Assembly (NCBI RefSeq): GCF_000429865.1
Contig: NZ_AUCR01000001.1
Span: 372,001-436,000 of the forward strand
Length of the DNA: 64,000 bases
Direction of reading: 5' to 3'
DNA from: Cucumibacter marinus DSM 18995
GTDB taxonomy: Bacteria; Pseudomonadota; Alphaproteobacteria; Rhizobiales; Devosiaceae
Shown here: positions 43,016 through 53,137 of the stretch, in pieces
Numbering within the stretch: position 1 is the stretch's first letter
How the letters are laid out: each line of letters begins with the position of its first letter
Translations under genes and position numbers: made by a program
Notes under the pieces: generated by a model
Databases searched by the model: none
Told to the model about the DNA's origin: nothing
Seen by the model: the letters and a program-made list of their open reading frames with translations, nothing else

Positions 43016-45556
43016 CTATACGGCTGCGCCGTCCGCCCGTTTTTCGGCCTTGGGCTTTTCTTCCCGGGCGGCCAGCTTGAAGTAGATCAGAAGCGGGGCC
43101 GCGATGAAGATCGAGGAATAGGTCCCCACGACCACACCCCAGGTCATCGCCACGGTGAAGCTGCGGATCACTTCGCCGCCGAAGACCACCAGCGAGAGCA
43201 ACGCCAGGATGGTGGTGAACGAGGTCAGGATCGTGCGCGACAGGGTCTGGTTGATCGACATCGTCAACAGGTCGGGAATCGACATCTTGCGGAACTTGCG
43301 CAGGTTTTCGCGCACGCGGTCATAGACCACCACGGTATCGTTCAACGAATAGCCGACGATGGTGAGAATGGCCGCAATGGAGGCAAGGTTGAACTCGAAT
43401 CCCGTGATCGCGAACATGCCGATGGTGAGCGCTACGTCATGCACCAGGGCCATGACGGCGCCGACGGCAAACTGCCACTCGAAGCGCAGCCAGATATAGG
43501 CCAGCACGGCGACAATGGCGACGACGACGGCAATCGTGCCGGTCTGGGCCAGTTCGCCGGACACGGTCGGGCCGACCACCTCTGTGCGGCGGACATTGTA
43601 GCCCGCATCCTCGACAGCGGTGGTGACCTTGGTCACGGCCTCCTGCTGCGCGGCATCGCCGCCCGGCTGGGCCTCGATACGGATCAGCACGTCTTCAGGC
43701 GTGCCAAAGCCCTGCACGGCGACATCGCCGAGGTCGAGCCCGGACAACTGTTCGCGCACCGCGCCGATATCAGCAGGGCCGGACTGCGACTGGATCTCGA
43801 TGGCGGAACCGCCCTTGAAGTCGATGCCGAGATTGAGCCCGGTGGTGCCGAACAGGCCCATCGAAGCAATGATCAGCAGGCCCGAACCGATAAAGGCACC
43901 GACACGCCACTTCATGAAGGGCACCTTGGTACCATCCGGAATCAGGGACAGCAGGCGCAGCTTGAGTTCCTTGGGGCGGCGCATCCTGTACCAGCGGGCG
44001 ATCATGAACCGCGTCAGCAGATAGGCCGTGAACAGGGTCGTGACGATACCGATAGCCAGGGTCACGGCGAATCCGCGGATCGGGCCGGAACCGAGGAAGA
44101 ACAGGATGATGGCTGCGATCAGGGTGGTGACGTTAGCGTCGACAATGGTCGCGATGGCGCGCTGGAAGCCCGCCTCGAGCGCCTGAACGACGTTTCGTCC
44201 GGCCGCCCTCTCCTCGCGTATGCGCTCATAGATCAGCACATTGGCGTCAACGGCCATACCGATGGTCAGCACGATACCGGCAATACCCGGCAGGGTAAGT
44301 GTGGCGCCAAGCAATGACAGCGCCCCCAGCAACAGTACCAGGTTGACCACCAGCGAGATGGTGGCAAACACCCCGAACAGGCCGTAGGCGATGATCATGA
44401 AGACGATGACGGCGAGCGTGCCGACAACGGCAGCGAGCTGGCCGGCGGCGACGCTGTCCGCGCCCAGGCTCGGGCCGACGGAGCGCTCCTCGATGATATC
44501 GAGGCTCGCGGGCAGCGAACCGGCACGCAGAAGCACGGCAAGGTCGGTGGCGCTCTCGGGTGTGAAGCTGCCCTGGATCTGGCCTGACCCGCCGGTGATC
44601 GGCTGAATGATATTCGGCGCGGTGATCACCGTGCCGTCGAGCACGATGGCAAAACGGCGGTTCACGTTCTGCGAGGTGATCTCGGCAAACTTGATACTGC
44701 CCCGGGTATCGAAGCGGAAGGTCACAACGGGCTGCGAGGTGCGGGAATCAAAGCTCGGTTGAGCGTCCTGCAGGCTTTCGCCGCCGATAGCCACGTCTTC
44801 GTAGAGCAGTTCCTCGCCACCATCGTCGGACGGCAGGATCATCGTGCCCTCGGGCAGACCACGGGCCCTCGCCTGTTCCGGTGTCATGCCCGGATAAACA
44901 AGGTGGAAGGTCAGGCGCGCGGTCTTGGAGATGATTTCCTTGAGGCGGGCCGAATCGTCGAAACCCGGCACCTGCACAAGAATGCGGTCATTGCCCTGAC
45001 GCTGGATTGTCGGCTCGGTGGTGCCGAGTTCGTCGATACGATTGCGGATCACTTCGATCGATTGGCTGACGATCGAGGAAAGCTGCGCATCGATCCCCTC
45101 ATCGGTGAGGGTCAGGGTGAGCTTGCCATCATCGGTCCCCGACAGAACCGTTTCCTGCACCGTGCCGAGGGACAGCGCGGAGGCCTGGACGGTGTTGACC
45201 AGTTCCTCGAGCGCGTTGCGGGCCTCATCAATGCGAACAGGGTCGGTCAACTCGATGGTCAGGGTCTGACCTTCGGTGGTGATGACGTTGCCGATGCCAT
45301 TCTCATTGGCGAGAATCGTGCGCGCCTCACGCCGCAATTCGCCCAACCGTTCGGTTGTGATCCCCTCACGGTTGACCTGCAAAAGCAGGTGCGAACCGCC
45401 CTGCAGATCGAGGCCGAGCACAATCTGGCGATTGGGCATCCAGTCAGGCCATGTCTCCACTGTCTTGGCGTCGAACAGGTTCGGCACCGTGAAGAGCACA
45501 CCCAGAAGCGTGACGAGCAGAATGAGGATCGAACGGATCGGCGAGGATTGCAGCAT
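43016..45556 (-). CDS. secDF: SecD-SecF fusion, protein translocase accessory subunit
   Basis: Uses the proton gradient to help the Sec translocon complete export. The 846-residue protein is SecD (1 to about 510) fused to SecF (about 545-830). SecD motifs LGLDLQGGSHLLL and GMAVDANVLIYERIREE, and the SecF motifs NLGIDFKGGSA and YSLNDTVVVYDRVREN, each keep the conserved aspartate of the transport helices. Twelve membrane segments follow the usual 6+6 pattern. It lies 36 bp after yajC. Confidence 0.97.
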   Translation of the reverse strand: MLQSSPIRSILILLVTLLGVLFTVPNLFDAKTVETWPDWMPNRQIVLGLDLQGGSHLLLQVNREGITTERLGELRREARTILANENGIGNVITTEGQTLTIELTDPVRIDEARNALEELVNTVQASALSLGTVQETVLSGTDDGKLTLTLTDEGIDAQLSSIVSQSIEVIRNRIDELGTTEPTIQRQGNDRILVQVPGFDDSARLKEIISKTARLTFHLVYPGMTPEQARARGLPEGTMILPSDDGGEELLYEDVAIGGESLQDAQPSFDSRTSQPVVTFRFDTRGSIKFAEITSQNVNRRFAIVLDGTVITAPNIIQPITGGSGQIQGSFTPESATDLAVLLRAGSLPASLDIIEERSVGPSLGADSVAAGQLAAVVGTLAVIVFMIIAYGLFGVFATISLVVNLVLLLGALSLLGATLTLPGIAGIVLTIGMAVDANVLIYERIREERAAGRNVVQALEAGFQRAIATIVDANVTTLIAAIILFFLGSGPIRGFAVTLAIGIVTTLFTAYLLTRFMIARWYRMRRPKELKLRLLSLIPDGTKVPFMKWRVGAFIGSGLLIIASMGLFGTTGLNLGIDFKGGSAIEIQSQSGPADIGAVREQLSGLDLGDVAVQGFGTPEDVLIRIEAQPGGDAAQQEAVTKVTTAVEDAGYNVRRTEVVGPTVSGELAQTGTIAVVVAIVAVLAYIWLRFEWQFAVGAVMALVHDVALTIGMFAITGFEFNLASIAAILTIVGYSLNDTVVVYDRVRENLRKFRKMSIPDLLTMSINQTLSRTILTSFTTILALLSLVVFGGEVIRSFTVAMTWGVVVGTYSSIFIAAPLLIYFKLAAREEKPKAEKRADGAAV

Positions 45557-45592
45557 GGGTCAGGAAGGCCTGTGAACGGTCGGGGAAGTCGC

Positions 45593-45928
45593 TCAGTTCT
45601 TGTTTTCGTTCGCCGGGGCCGGCTTGGAACGCACGTCGGCAATCATGCCGCGGACGACCTTGACCCGTACGTTCTCGGCAATCTCGAGCTCGATGTCGGC
45701 GTCTTCCTTGACGCGGACAACCTTGCCCACAATGCCGCCGGAGGTCACGACGGTGTCACCGCGCGAAATCGCGTTGAGCATGTTCTGATGCTCCTTGGCG
45801 CGGCGCTGCTGCGGCCGGATAATCAGAAAGTAGAAAATCGGGATAATCAGCAGGATCGGCAAAAGGCCGCTGAAAATATCCATGGCGCCGGCGCCGCCCG
45901 CCTGCGCATAAGCTGGAGTGACAAACAT
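45593..45928 (-). CDS. yajC: YajC, Sec translocase accessory subunit
   Basis: A 111-residue protein with one membrane helix (about residues 20-38, GLLPILLIIPIFYFLIIR) followed by the family signature RPQQRRAKEHQNMLNAI and GDTVVTSGGIVGKV. It associates with SecDF, encoded just downstream, and the genes are clearly one transcript. Confidence 0.96.
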   Translation of the reverse strand: MFVTPAYAQAGGAGAMDIFSGLLPILLIIPIFYFLIIRPQQRRAKEHQNMLNAISRGDTVVTSGGIVGKVVRVKEDADIELEIAENVRVKVVRGMIADVRSKPAPANENKN

Positions 45929-46091
45929 CGAAAAGCTCTCCTGGGGTCAACTTGTCAAAGCCGAGCGGTTTCATCCATAAGTGCCGCAAGGCTCGATTGA
46001 TGCATCCGTTCCGGAAATCGCGGCGGACTATACAAGCGGGTCAACTGGATTGCAAAGCCATTCCCCCGTCGAGATAACAGACTGATAAACC

Positions 46092-46979
46092 ATGACAAAA
46101 CCCGAATTTCCGGATGGAATCGCTGAAACGCTGAACGATATCGCCGCCTCGCTCGCGGTCTTGAGCGGGCGCGCCGAACGCGCCGCGCCGGACTTCGATG
46201 CCGCCGAGGCCTTCGTCTGGGAGGGTGCGACCGGCAGCCTCAAGCCGGTGGCGCGGGTGAACCGGGTAAATCTGAGTCTTTTGAAGGGGATCGACGCAGT
46301 ATCCGATCAACTGCTTCAAAACACGGAGCAATTCGCGCGCGGCATGGGGGCGAACAACGCCCTTTTGTGGGGTGCGCGCGGCATGGGCAAGAGCTCGCTC
46401 GTCAAGGCTGTCCACGCGCATGTGAATGCGCTTGGCGACCGGGATATCTCCGCGCTCAAGCTGATCGAGATCCATCGAGAGGATATAGAAACGCTCCCTG
46501 CCCTTATGAAGACCCTGGCAGCCACCAAAAGCCGATTCATCGTGTTCTGCGACGATCTGTCTTTCGATCAGGGTGAGGCGACCTACAAATCGCTCAAGAC
46601 CATTCTCGATGGCGGGCTCGAAGGCCGGCCGGCGAATGTATTGTTCTATGCTACGTCGAACCGCCGGCACCTGATGCCGCGCGATATGATCGACAATGAG
46701 CGCGCGACAGCTATCAATCCCGGCGAGGCGATCGAGGAGAAGGTATCGCTTTCAGACCGGTTCGGGCTGTGGCTGGGTTTCCACAATTGCGACCAGGACA
46801 CCTATCTGGCGATGGTGCACGGCTATGCGGAGCATTTCGGCCTGACGTTGCCGGAAGAGGAATTGCGGGCCCGCGCGATCGAATGGGCGGCCACACGCGG
46901 TGCCCGGTCGGGCCGTGTCGCGATCCAGTTCATTCGCCAGATCGCAGGCGAAAACGGTCAGGCAACTGAAATCGCCTGA
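46092..46979 (+). CDS. DUF815 AAA-type ATPase
   Basis: A 295-residue P-loop ATPase. Walker A is GARGMGKSSLVK (about residues 94-105) and Walker B is FIVFCDDLSF; sensor-type residues follow in VLFYATSNRRHLMPRDM. This matches the DUF815 group, whose cellular task is unknown. It is divergent from yajC and convergent with the M23 gene, 29 bp from it. Confidence 0.88.
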   Translation: MTKPEFPDGIAETLNDIAASLAVLSGRAERAAPDFDAAEAFVWEGATGSLKPVARVNRVNLSLLKGIDAVSDQLLQNTEQFARGMGANNALLWGARGMGKSSLVKAVHAHVNALGDRDISALKLIEIHREDIETLPALMKTLAATKSRFIVFCDDLSFDQGEATYKSLKTILDGGLEGRPANVLFYATSNRRHLMPRDMIDNERATAINPGEAIEEKVSLSDRFGLWLGFHNCDQDTYLAMVHGYAEHFGLTLPEEELRARAIEWAATRGARSGRVAIQFIRQIAGENGQATEIA

Positions 46980-47008
46980 CCGCCCGATCTGCTGGTAAAG
47001 TTGGAGGT

Positions 47009-48133
47009 TCAGCCAGCCAGAAGAGGAACCGGGTCGACCGGGGTCGCCCCTTTGCGCAGCTCGAAGTGGAGCTGCGGACGGGTCACCGAGCCGGTCATAC
47101 CGGCAGAGCCGATATTGTCGCCGCGGTTGACCGCCTGGCCCTTCTGGACCGCAATATCCTTGAGGTGCGCATAGGCGGACACGAAGCCGTTCGCGTGCCG
47201 GATAAGCACCAGATTGCCATAACCTTCAACGGTGTTGCCCGTGTAGATCACGGTGCCGTTTTCAGCGGCGCGGATCATTGCGCCTTCTGGCGCTTCGATA
47301 TTGATGCCGGTGCCCTTGGACGACTTGAAGTCGACGATCAGGCGTCCCTGTACGGGCCAGCGGAAATTGTCTGCGCTCGAAGCGGCAGGCGCGGAGCCCA
47401 AGGGCTGCTGCGCGGGTGCCGGCGCCGGGCTGACCGAGGCGGTCTTGACCGGATCGGTCTCGACAGGCTTGGGCTGCGGCGCGGATTGCTTGACCGGCTC
47501 TGCCTGTTTGGGCTCCGCAGACGCAGTCTGGACCGGCTTGGGCGCATTGCCCTGCTTGCCCGGAATGGTCAGGCGCTGTCCGACAAAGATCTTGTCGGGG
47601 GATTCGAGCCCGTTGGCGTGCACGATGGAGTCGGTCGTGACGGAATATTTGCGGGCGATCGCATACAGCGATTCACCGGATTCAATGACGTGCGTGAAAC
47701 CGCCAACCGACGCGGGTTCAGTCGCCAAATTGGGCACAGGCTGGGTCGCGGGACGCGGCGCGGCGCTGGCAACAGACGTCTGCGGGTTCATGGTTGTTGT
47801 ACCCTTGGTTGCACTGGGTTGAGCGGGCGGCAAGGCTGCCGACTGCACGACGGGCGCCGCAACCTGGTTCGGCGCCACGTTGTTCGGGTATCGCGGTCCG
47901 ACATCCGAAGGCGGCACATACGGCCCCTGCGGTGCGGATGTCAGTTGGCCCGGCATGGGCTGACTGACATTGCCGGCCGACGCCGTTCGCGTCGATCCGG
48001 TGATATCGGAACCGGAGAACATCGAGGTGGTGCTGCAACCGGAAACCGCCAGGCCAAAGACCATCGTGGCTACAATTGCGGTTGAAGACTTCAGTCGCGG
48101 ATCGACCACGCGCATACGCATCGGGGCACTCAT
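47009..48133 (-). CDS. LysM/M23-domain lipoprotein, NlpD/DipM-like
   Basis: A 374-residue envelope lipoprotein with lipobox LAVSGC (Cys33), a Pro/Gln-rich linker, one LysM peptidoglycan-binding domain (146-191) and an M23/LytM domain (about 258-370). The metal ligands are degenerate: the family HxGxD is GTGIN here, and PHLHFE reads PQLHFE, so it should be non-enzymatic and act as an amidase activator, as NlpD and DipM do in cell separation. It follows pcm and surE, as in many bacteria with nlpD. Confidence 0.9.
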   Translation of the reverse strand: MSAPMRMRVVDPRLKSSTAIVATMVFGLAVSGCSTTSMFSGSDITGSTRTASAGNVSQPMPGQLTSAPQGPYVPPSDVGPRYPNNVAPNQVAAPVVQSAALPPAQPSATKGTTTMNPQTSVASAAPRPATQPVPNLATEPASVGGFTHVIESGESLYAIARKYSVTTDSIVHANGLESPDKIFVGQRLTIPGKQGNAPKPVQTASAEPKQAEPVKQSAPQPKPVETDPVKTASVSPAPAPAQQPLGSAPAASSADNFRWPVQGRLIVDFKSSKGTGINIEAPEGAMIRAAENGTVIYTGNTVEGYGNLVLIRHANGFVSAYAHLKDIAVQKGQAVNRGDNIGSAGMTGSVTRPQLHFELRKGATPVDPVPLLAG

Positions 48134-48183
48134 ACTCAGCTACTCACTCGAGCACAGCATGGGCCGTTAAGGTAAAAACTAGC

Positions 48184-48849
48184 TTAAAGTGCGCGGGATT
48201 TTCCTTGAACCAGCGCTGAAAGGCGAACTTGCCCCCCTTCTCGCTCGATCACGGTGTCGTCGACGCGCTCGAAACGGGTGAGGATCTGACGCTCGTTCGG
48301 CTCGCCAAGCGGCGCCACCAGCACGCCGTCGTCAGCCAGCTGTTCGATAAGGATTTCAGGGACTTCAGTGATCGAACCGGTCACCAGTATCCGGTCGAAC
48401 GGGGCATGGCTGACAAGGCCCTCGAACCCGTCACCATGCAGGCCGACAATGTTGGCGCAGCCGATTGTCTGCCAGCGCGTTTCGGCTTGAGATAAAAGCG
48501 TTCTGTACCGGTCCATGGTAAAAACCCGGCGAGAAAGTTTACTCAAAAGCGCTGCGGCGTAGCCCGAACCTGTGCCGATTTCGAGCACCGAATTCACACC
48601 ACCGTTAATGCCCATGAGGTCGATCATGCGTGCCAGGGTCACCGGCGAGGTCATGGATTGGCCGCAGGCAATGGGCAGGGAAACGTCGCGATAGGCGTGT
48701 TCGGCGAACTCTTCGGGCACAAAGGCTTCGTGCGGAGTGGCCTCAATGGCGCGCAGGAGCGGTGCGTGGGTCACGCCGAATTGGCGAAGGCGGAGAATAA
48801 GCTGGGCACAGGCCAGACGGTGCCCTTCGGGCTCGTCCACGCCGGTCAT
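48184..48849 (-). CDS. pcm: Protein-L-isoaspartate O-methyltransferase
   Basis: Methylates isoaspartyl residues in damaged proteins. The 221-residue protein has the S-adenosylmethionine loop VLEIGTGSGYAAALLSKL and the N-terminal substrate loop with CGQSMTSP. It starts 1 nt after the surE stop and lies 50 bp before the NlpD-like gene; surE-pcm-nlpD is a classic stationary-phase cluster. Confidence 0.95.
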   Translation of the reverse strand: MTGVDEPEGHRLACAQLILRLRQFGVTHAPLLRAIEATPHEAFVPEEFAEHAYRDVSLPIACGQSMTSPVTLARMIDLMGINGGVNSVLEIGTGSGYAAALLSKLSRRVFTMDRYRTLLSQAETRWQTIGCANIVGLHGDGFEGLVSHAPFDRILVTGSITEVPEILIEQLADDGVLVAPLGEPNERQILTRFERVDDTVIEREGGQVRLSALVQGKSRAL

Positions 48850-48850
48850 G

Positions 48851-49642
48851 TCAGGCGGCGCCCCGACCCTGCCGGGCAGCGAAATGGCGCTCGAGCGCAG
48901 TTGCCGCCTCGCGGTCGGTCTGTTGCAGCAACAGGGGGGTCACCGTGATCGCGTGATTGTCGATCAGGTTGGCGAAGTCGGCCTCCGGGTCGAGCGGATG
49001 CGGTGCATCGAGAACGGCGACGAAGTGCTTGCCTGCATTGTCCGAGGGATAAAACTCGAACGGCGACCGCGAAAAGCGCTGATGCGCGACGATGCGCACC
49101 CCGGTTACTTCCGTCGGTGTGCAGCGCGGAAAGTTGACGTTGAAATAGGTCTCGGTGCCGCTCGCCGCTTCGAGAATGGTCTCGACCACCTCCACGGCGT
49201 GATGCTCGGTCGCCTCCCAGTTGAGACTGTGCGGTGCGCTGAAATCCATGCCCTGACTCAGGGCGATGCCGAGGGCACCCTGAAGGGCCCCTTCCCGCGC
49301 TCCGGCGACGGTCCCCGAGCAGTGAATGAGATCCCCGACATTCTGTCCCCGATTTACACCTGACAGGACGATGTCGGGACGGTGGTCCTTCATCAGATGC
49401 GTGATGCCGCCGACGACACAATCTGCCGGGGTGCCGTTGAGCGCGTAGACCCGCTCCTCGCGCCTGTCGAGTTCGAGCTCATAGCCCAGCGAGAAGCGAT
49501 GCCCGGCACCGGACTGGTTCTCCGCAGGCGCCACGACCCACACATCCTTTGAGAAATGATCCGCGATCTCGCGCAACAGCGCCAGACCGGGCGCGTCGAC
49601 GCCATCGTCATTGGTCAAAAGGATACGCGGTTGGTCACTCAT
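48851..49642 (-). CDS. surE: 5'/3'-nucleotidase SurE
   Basis: A 263-residue metal-dependent nucleotidase. The metal site is [14 protein letters not shown] (Asp-Asp near the N-terminus) with a later Ser and Asn in [11 protein letters not shown]. The start overlaps the serS stop by 4 nt (ATGA) and the pcm gene follows after 1 nt, so all three are tightly coupled. Confidence 0.96.
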   Translation of the reverse strand: MSDQPRILLTNDDGVDAPGLALLREIADHFSKDVWVVAPAENQSGAGHRFSLGYELELDRREERVYALNGTPADCVVGGITHLMKDHRPDIVLSGVNRGQNVGDLIHCSGTVAGAREGALQGALGIALSQGMDFSAPHSLNWEATEHHAVEVVETILEAASGTETYFNVNFPRCTPTEVTGVRIVAHQRFSRSPFEFYPSDNAGKHFVAVLDAPHPLDPEADFANLIDNHAITVTPLLLQQTDREAATALERHFAARQGRGAA

Positions 49643-50919
49643 TGAGCCGGGCCGATCTTCTCCATTCCGCCCATATAGGGGCGCAGCACTGCGGGAATGG
49701 TAATCGAGCCATCCTCGTTTTGATAGTTTTCCATCACCGCGATCAGCGCGCGGCCCACAGCGATGCCGGAGCCATTGAGGGTGTGGAGGTAATCCACCTT
49801 GCCATCTGCATCGCGGTAGCGGGCCTGCATGCGGCGCGCCTGGAAATCGCCAGCGGTCGAGATCGAGGAGATCTCGCGATAGGTGTCCTGCCCCGGCAAC
49901 CAGGCCTCAAGGTCGATCGTGCGCCGCATGGAGGCGCCGGTGTCGCCCGCACAAAGGGTGAGCACGCGATAGGGAATTTCGAGCGCCTTGAGCACGTCCT
50001 CGGCACAGTCGAGCAGCCGGAGCTGTTCGTCGTCCGATTTGTCTGGCGTGGTGATGGCCACCATCTCGACCTTGTAGAACTGGTGCTGACGCAGCATGCC
50101 GCGGGTGTCTCGGCCTGCGGAGCCGGCCTCGGAGCGGAAGCACGGGGTGAGCGAGGTGAAACGCAGGGGCAGGTCCGCGCCTTCGGTTATCGCTTCGCGC
50201 ACCAGATTGGTCAGCGAAACCTCCGAGGTGGGGATCAGCCAGCGATTGTCAGTGGTGACAAAGGCATCTTCGGCGAACTTGGGCAGTTGCCCGGTACCGA
50301 ACAGCGCTTCTTCGCGCACCAGGAGCGGAGCGACGATCTCGGTGAAACCATGCTCGTTGATGTGCAAATCAAGCATGAACTGTCCGAGCGCCCGTTCGAG
50401 GCGGGCGAGTTGACCGCGCAGCACCACGAAACGCGAACCGGCAAGCTTGGCAGCGGTTTCGAAATCCATGAAACCGAGCGCTTCTCCGAGCTCATAGTGC
50501 TCTTTGGGCTTGAAGTCGAAGCGCCTGGGCTCGCCATGCCTGTGGCGCTCCACATTGTCATCCTCATCGGCCCCATCCGGCACATCGTCGGCCAGGATGT
50601 TGGGCAGAAGCGAAAGCGCGTCGTCCAGCGCTTCGGCGCGCCGGCGCGACTTCTCTTCGAGATCCTGAACTTCCGACTTGAGGTCGGCGACCTGGCGGAT
50701 CACTTCCTGCGCCCGCTCTTCATCACCGGATGCCTTGGCCTTGCCGATTTCCTTGGAGGCGGCATTCTGGCGCTGCTGCGCATCGTTCATGGCCTGAACG
50801 GTTTCGCGGCGGTCTTCGTCAAGCGCCAGCAGATTGGCGGCAACGGGCGACACGCCGCGACGCGCCATCGCCGCATCGAATGCCTCGGGATTGGCACGAA
50901 TCCATTTGATGTCGAACAT
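49639..50919 (-). CDS. serS: Seryl-tRNA synthetase
   Basis: Charges tRNA-Ser. The 426-residue class II enzyme begins with the long coiled-coil tRNA arm (about residues 25-105) and then shows motif 2 [20 protein letters not shown] (20 residues) and motif 3 [16 protein letters not shown]. It lies 50 bp after tatC in the tat-serS-surE run. Confidence 0.97.
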   Translation of the reverse strand: MFDIKWIRANPEAFDAAMARRGVSPVAANLLALDEDRRETVQAMNDAQQRQNAASKEIGKAKASGDEERAQEVIRQVADLKSEVQDLEEKSRRRAEALDDALSLLPNILADDVPDGADEDDNVERHRHGEPRRFDFKPKEHYELGEALGFMDFETAAKLAGSRFVVLRGQLARLERALGQFMLDLHINEHGFTEIVAPLLVREEALFGTGQLPKFAEDAFVTTDNRWLIPTSEVSLTNLVREAITEGADLPLRFTSLTPCFRSEAGSAGRDTRGMLRQHQFYKVEMVAITTPDKSDDEQLRLLDCAEDVLKALEIPYRVLTLCAGDTGASMRRTIDLEAWLPGQDTYREISSISTAGDFQARRMQARYRDADGKVDYLHTLNGSGIAVGRALIAVMENYQNEDGSITIPAVLRPYMGGMEKIGPAQ

Positions 50920-50969
50920 GATTTCCGGCTTCCTGCGGTCCGGTGGCGCGGGAAACGCGCCCTGTCGGG

Positions 50970-51848
50970 TTAGCTGTTGTCGGCCCCGGTTGCGGCCGCG
51001 TCGATGACCTTGCGGCGGCGATTGCGTTCCACAATCCGTACCGAGATGATCGACACCTCGTAGAGCAGCAAAAGCGGGACTGCAAGGCCAAGCTGGGAGA
51101 TCGGATCGGGCGGCGTCAGGAAGGCCGCCACGACCAGAACGGCCACGACCGAGTATTTGCGCCAGGACTTGAGATTGTCGCTGGAAATCAGATCGACCAT
51201 GGCCATGAGCGTGAGCGCGATTGGCAACTGGAAGCAGATGCCGAAGGCGAGAAGCAGGGTCATGATGAGACCCAGATATTCCGAAACGCGCGGCAGCATT
51301 TCGATGGTCGCCATCCCCGGGCCGTTGACCTCTTGGGACAGGAAGAAGCCCAAAGCCAGCGGCAGAACACCGTAATACATGGTGGCGGCGCCAATGACGA
51401 ACATCACCGGTGTCGCGATCAGGAAGGGGATAAACGCCTTGCGTTCGCGCTTGTAGAGGCCTGGAGCCACGAACATGTAGACCTGGCTGGCCAGCACCGG
51501 GAAGGCCAGGAAGATAGCCGCGAACAGAGCCACTGAAAGCTTGGTGAAGAAGAATTCCTGGGGTGCGGTATAGATCAGCCGCACGTTCTCGATGCCGCCA
51601 GCGGCGCGCTCAAACGGGCCAAGCAGGAAGGCGTAGATGTAATCGGCGATGAAGAAACAGCCGACGAACAGCACAGCGACGGTCAGAAGCGACCAGATGA
51701 GACGCTGGCGCAACTCGATGAGGTGCTCCATGAGGGGCGCCTCGCTACCTGCGAGCTCGTCCTCAGTTTGCTCCTCGACATCGGCGCCATAGGCGACAGC
51801 CTCGTCGTGATTGGCTTCAGGCTCGGTTTTCGCCGGCTCGGTCGTCAT
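50970..51848 (-). CDS. tatC: TatC, twin-arginine translocase subunit
   Basis: The receptor for folded proteins with twin-arginine signals. The 292-residue protein has six membrane helices and the family motifs [18 protein letters not shown] (cytoplasmic N-terminus with the signal-binding Glu) and [11 protein letters not shown]. An acidic N-terminal extension of about 35 residues is seen. It lies 8 bp after tatB. Confidence 0.96.
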   Translation of the reverse strand: MTTEPAKTEPEANHDEAVAYGADVEEQTEDELAGSEAPLMEHLIELRQRLIWSLLTVAVLFVGCFFIADYIYAFLLGPFERAAGGIENVRLIYTAPQEFFFTKLSVALFAAIFLAFPVLASQVYMFVAPGLYKRERKAFIPFLIATPVMFVIGAATMYYGVLPLALGFFLSQEVNGPGMATIEMLPRVSEYLGLIMTLLLAFGICFQLPIALTLMAMVDLISSDNLKSWRKYSVVAVLVVAAFLTPPDPISQLGLAVPLLLLYEVSIISVRIVERNRRRKVIDAAATGADNS

Positions 51849-51856
51849 AGGGGCGC

Positions 51857-52834
51857 CTAGCTTTCGGTCTCGGCCGGCTCGGCCTTGTCAGATTTGGCAG
51901 CGGCAGTTTTGGCAGAGGCAGGTTTGCGGGCGGCGGTCTTGCGCGACGCCGTTTTGCTCGGCGTGGTCTTGCCCGGTGTGGTCTTGCTGGCAGCGCTCTT
52001 GGTAGCGGTAGGCTTGGTGGCTGTCGTCGTGCTGGCAGCCGTGTCGCTTGCCGTTGCCTTCGGCGAAGGTGTTTTGCGAGCACCGGTTTTCGCGGCCGCA
52101 GGCTTGCTCCCATTCGACTTGCTCGCCGCAGGGGTCTTGCTCGCCGTAGGGGTCTTGCTTGCTGCCGTTGTCTTGCTTGCAGCGGTTTTGCGGGTAGCGG
52201 TCTTGGACGCCGCAGTCTTGGGGGCAGGTGTTCTGGACGCAGCGGTCTTGGACGGCGTCGACTTGCTGGCTGCCGTTTTCGACTTCGCGCTCGATTTGCC
52301 GGTGGCTGTCTTGCCGGTGGCTGTCTTGCCGGTTGTGGCCTTGCTCGCCGGGGTTTTGCCTGAAGCCGACTTGCCGGACGCAGGCTTGCGCGTAATGGGC
52401 TGTTTGCGCTCGGGCGGCTTGCCCACGACCTTCTTGGCCACGACCTTCTTGGCCGGCGCCGCCTCAGCAGCGGCTTCGCCAGCCTTCATGCCGGCGGCCT
52501 CGCGGATCTCGTTAACGACGCTCTCGCTGCCTTCCTGCTTGGGCTTGAGCGCGCCCGAAGGGCTCGACTTGCCGTCGGAATCGATCTTGTTGAATTCGCT
52601 GCGGATCTGGCGCGAAGTCTCTTTGAGCGGATTGGTGATGGAATTGCGGATCGACTTGAGATCGTCGACATCGCCGGCCTTGTTCAGTTCAGCCTTGAAT
52701 TCATTGCCCATGCGGCGCACTGCGCCGGCAAAGCGCCCCATCTGGCGCAGCATAGCCGGCAGGTCGCGCGGACCGACAACGATCAGCGCGAGCGCGGCGA
52801 TAATGAGCATTTCGCTCCAACCGAGGCTCAACAT
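51857..52834 (-). CDS. tatB: TatB with long histone-H1-like tail
   Basis: Binds twin-arginine substrates with TatC. The N-terminal part is normal TatB: a membrane helix (about 5-21, GWSEMLIIAALALIVVGPRDLP) and an amphipathic helix MLRQMGRFAGAVRRMGNEFK. The protein is 325 residues, however, far longer than usual; from about residue 120 it is a Lys/Ala/Thr/Ser-rich repeat (units such as ASKTA, SGKTP) like histone H1 C-terminal tails. The DNA there contains many short TCTTGC-type repeats (about 51890-52380). Confidence 0.94.
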   Translation of the reverse strand: MLSLGWSEMLIIAALALIVVGPRDLPAMLRQMGRFAGAVRRMGNEFKAELNKAGDVDDLKSIRNSITNPLKETSRQIRSEFNKIDSDGKSSPSGALKPKQEGSESVVNEIREAAGMKAGEAAAEAAPAKKVVAKKVVGKPPERKQPITRKPASGKSASGKTPASKATTGKTATGKTATGKSSAKSKTAASKSTPSKTAASRTPAPKTAASKTATRKTAASKTTAASKTPTASKTPAASKSNGSKPAAAKTGARKTPSPKATASDTAASTTTATKPTATKSAASKTTPGKTTPSKTASRKTAARKPASAKTAAAKSDKAEPAETES

Positions 52835-52882
52835 GCGAACGGCCCTAAGCTATCGCGTAACGGAATGGCCCGGAAACGCGGT

Positions 52883-53077
52883 TCAGGCGTCGGTCCGTTC
52901 CTTGTCCTTCTCGGCATTGATGTCGATCTGGGAGGGCTTTTCCTCGTCGGCCATGCCTTTGCGGAAGGCTTTGATGCCGGAGGCGACTTCTCCCATCATA
53001 TTCGCGATCTTGCCACGGCCGAACAGCAGAATGGCCGCTACGGCAATGATCAGAATACCCCAAGGGCCTGGATTCAT
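52883..53077 (-). CDS. tatA: TatA, twin-arginine pore subunit
   Basis: A 64-residue protein with one short membrane helix ([20 protein letters not shown]) and the amphipathic helix [21 protein letters not shown], typical of the polymerising TatA. GGAGCGAG lies upstream. It is the first tat gene, 49 bp ahead of tatB, and follows the orphan ABC ATPase. Confidence 0.95.
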   Translation of the reverse strand: MNPGPWGILIIAVAAILLFGRGKIANMMGEVASGIKAFRKGMADEEKPSQIDINAEKDKERTDA

Positions 53078-53137
53078 AACTCGCTCCTTTGCGGCGGAGA
53101 TGATCCCGCCGCTTACCTCGTCTCTAATCAGATATGG

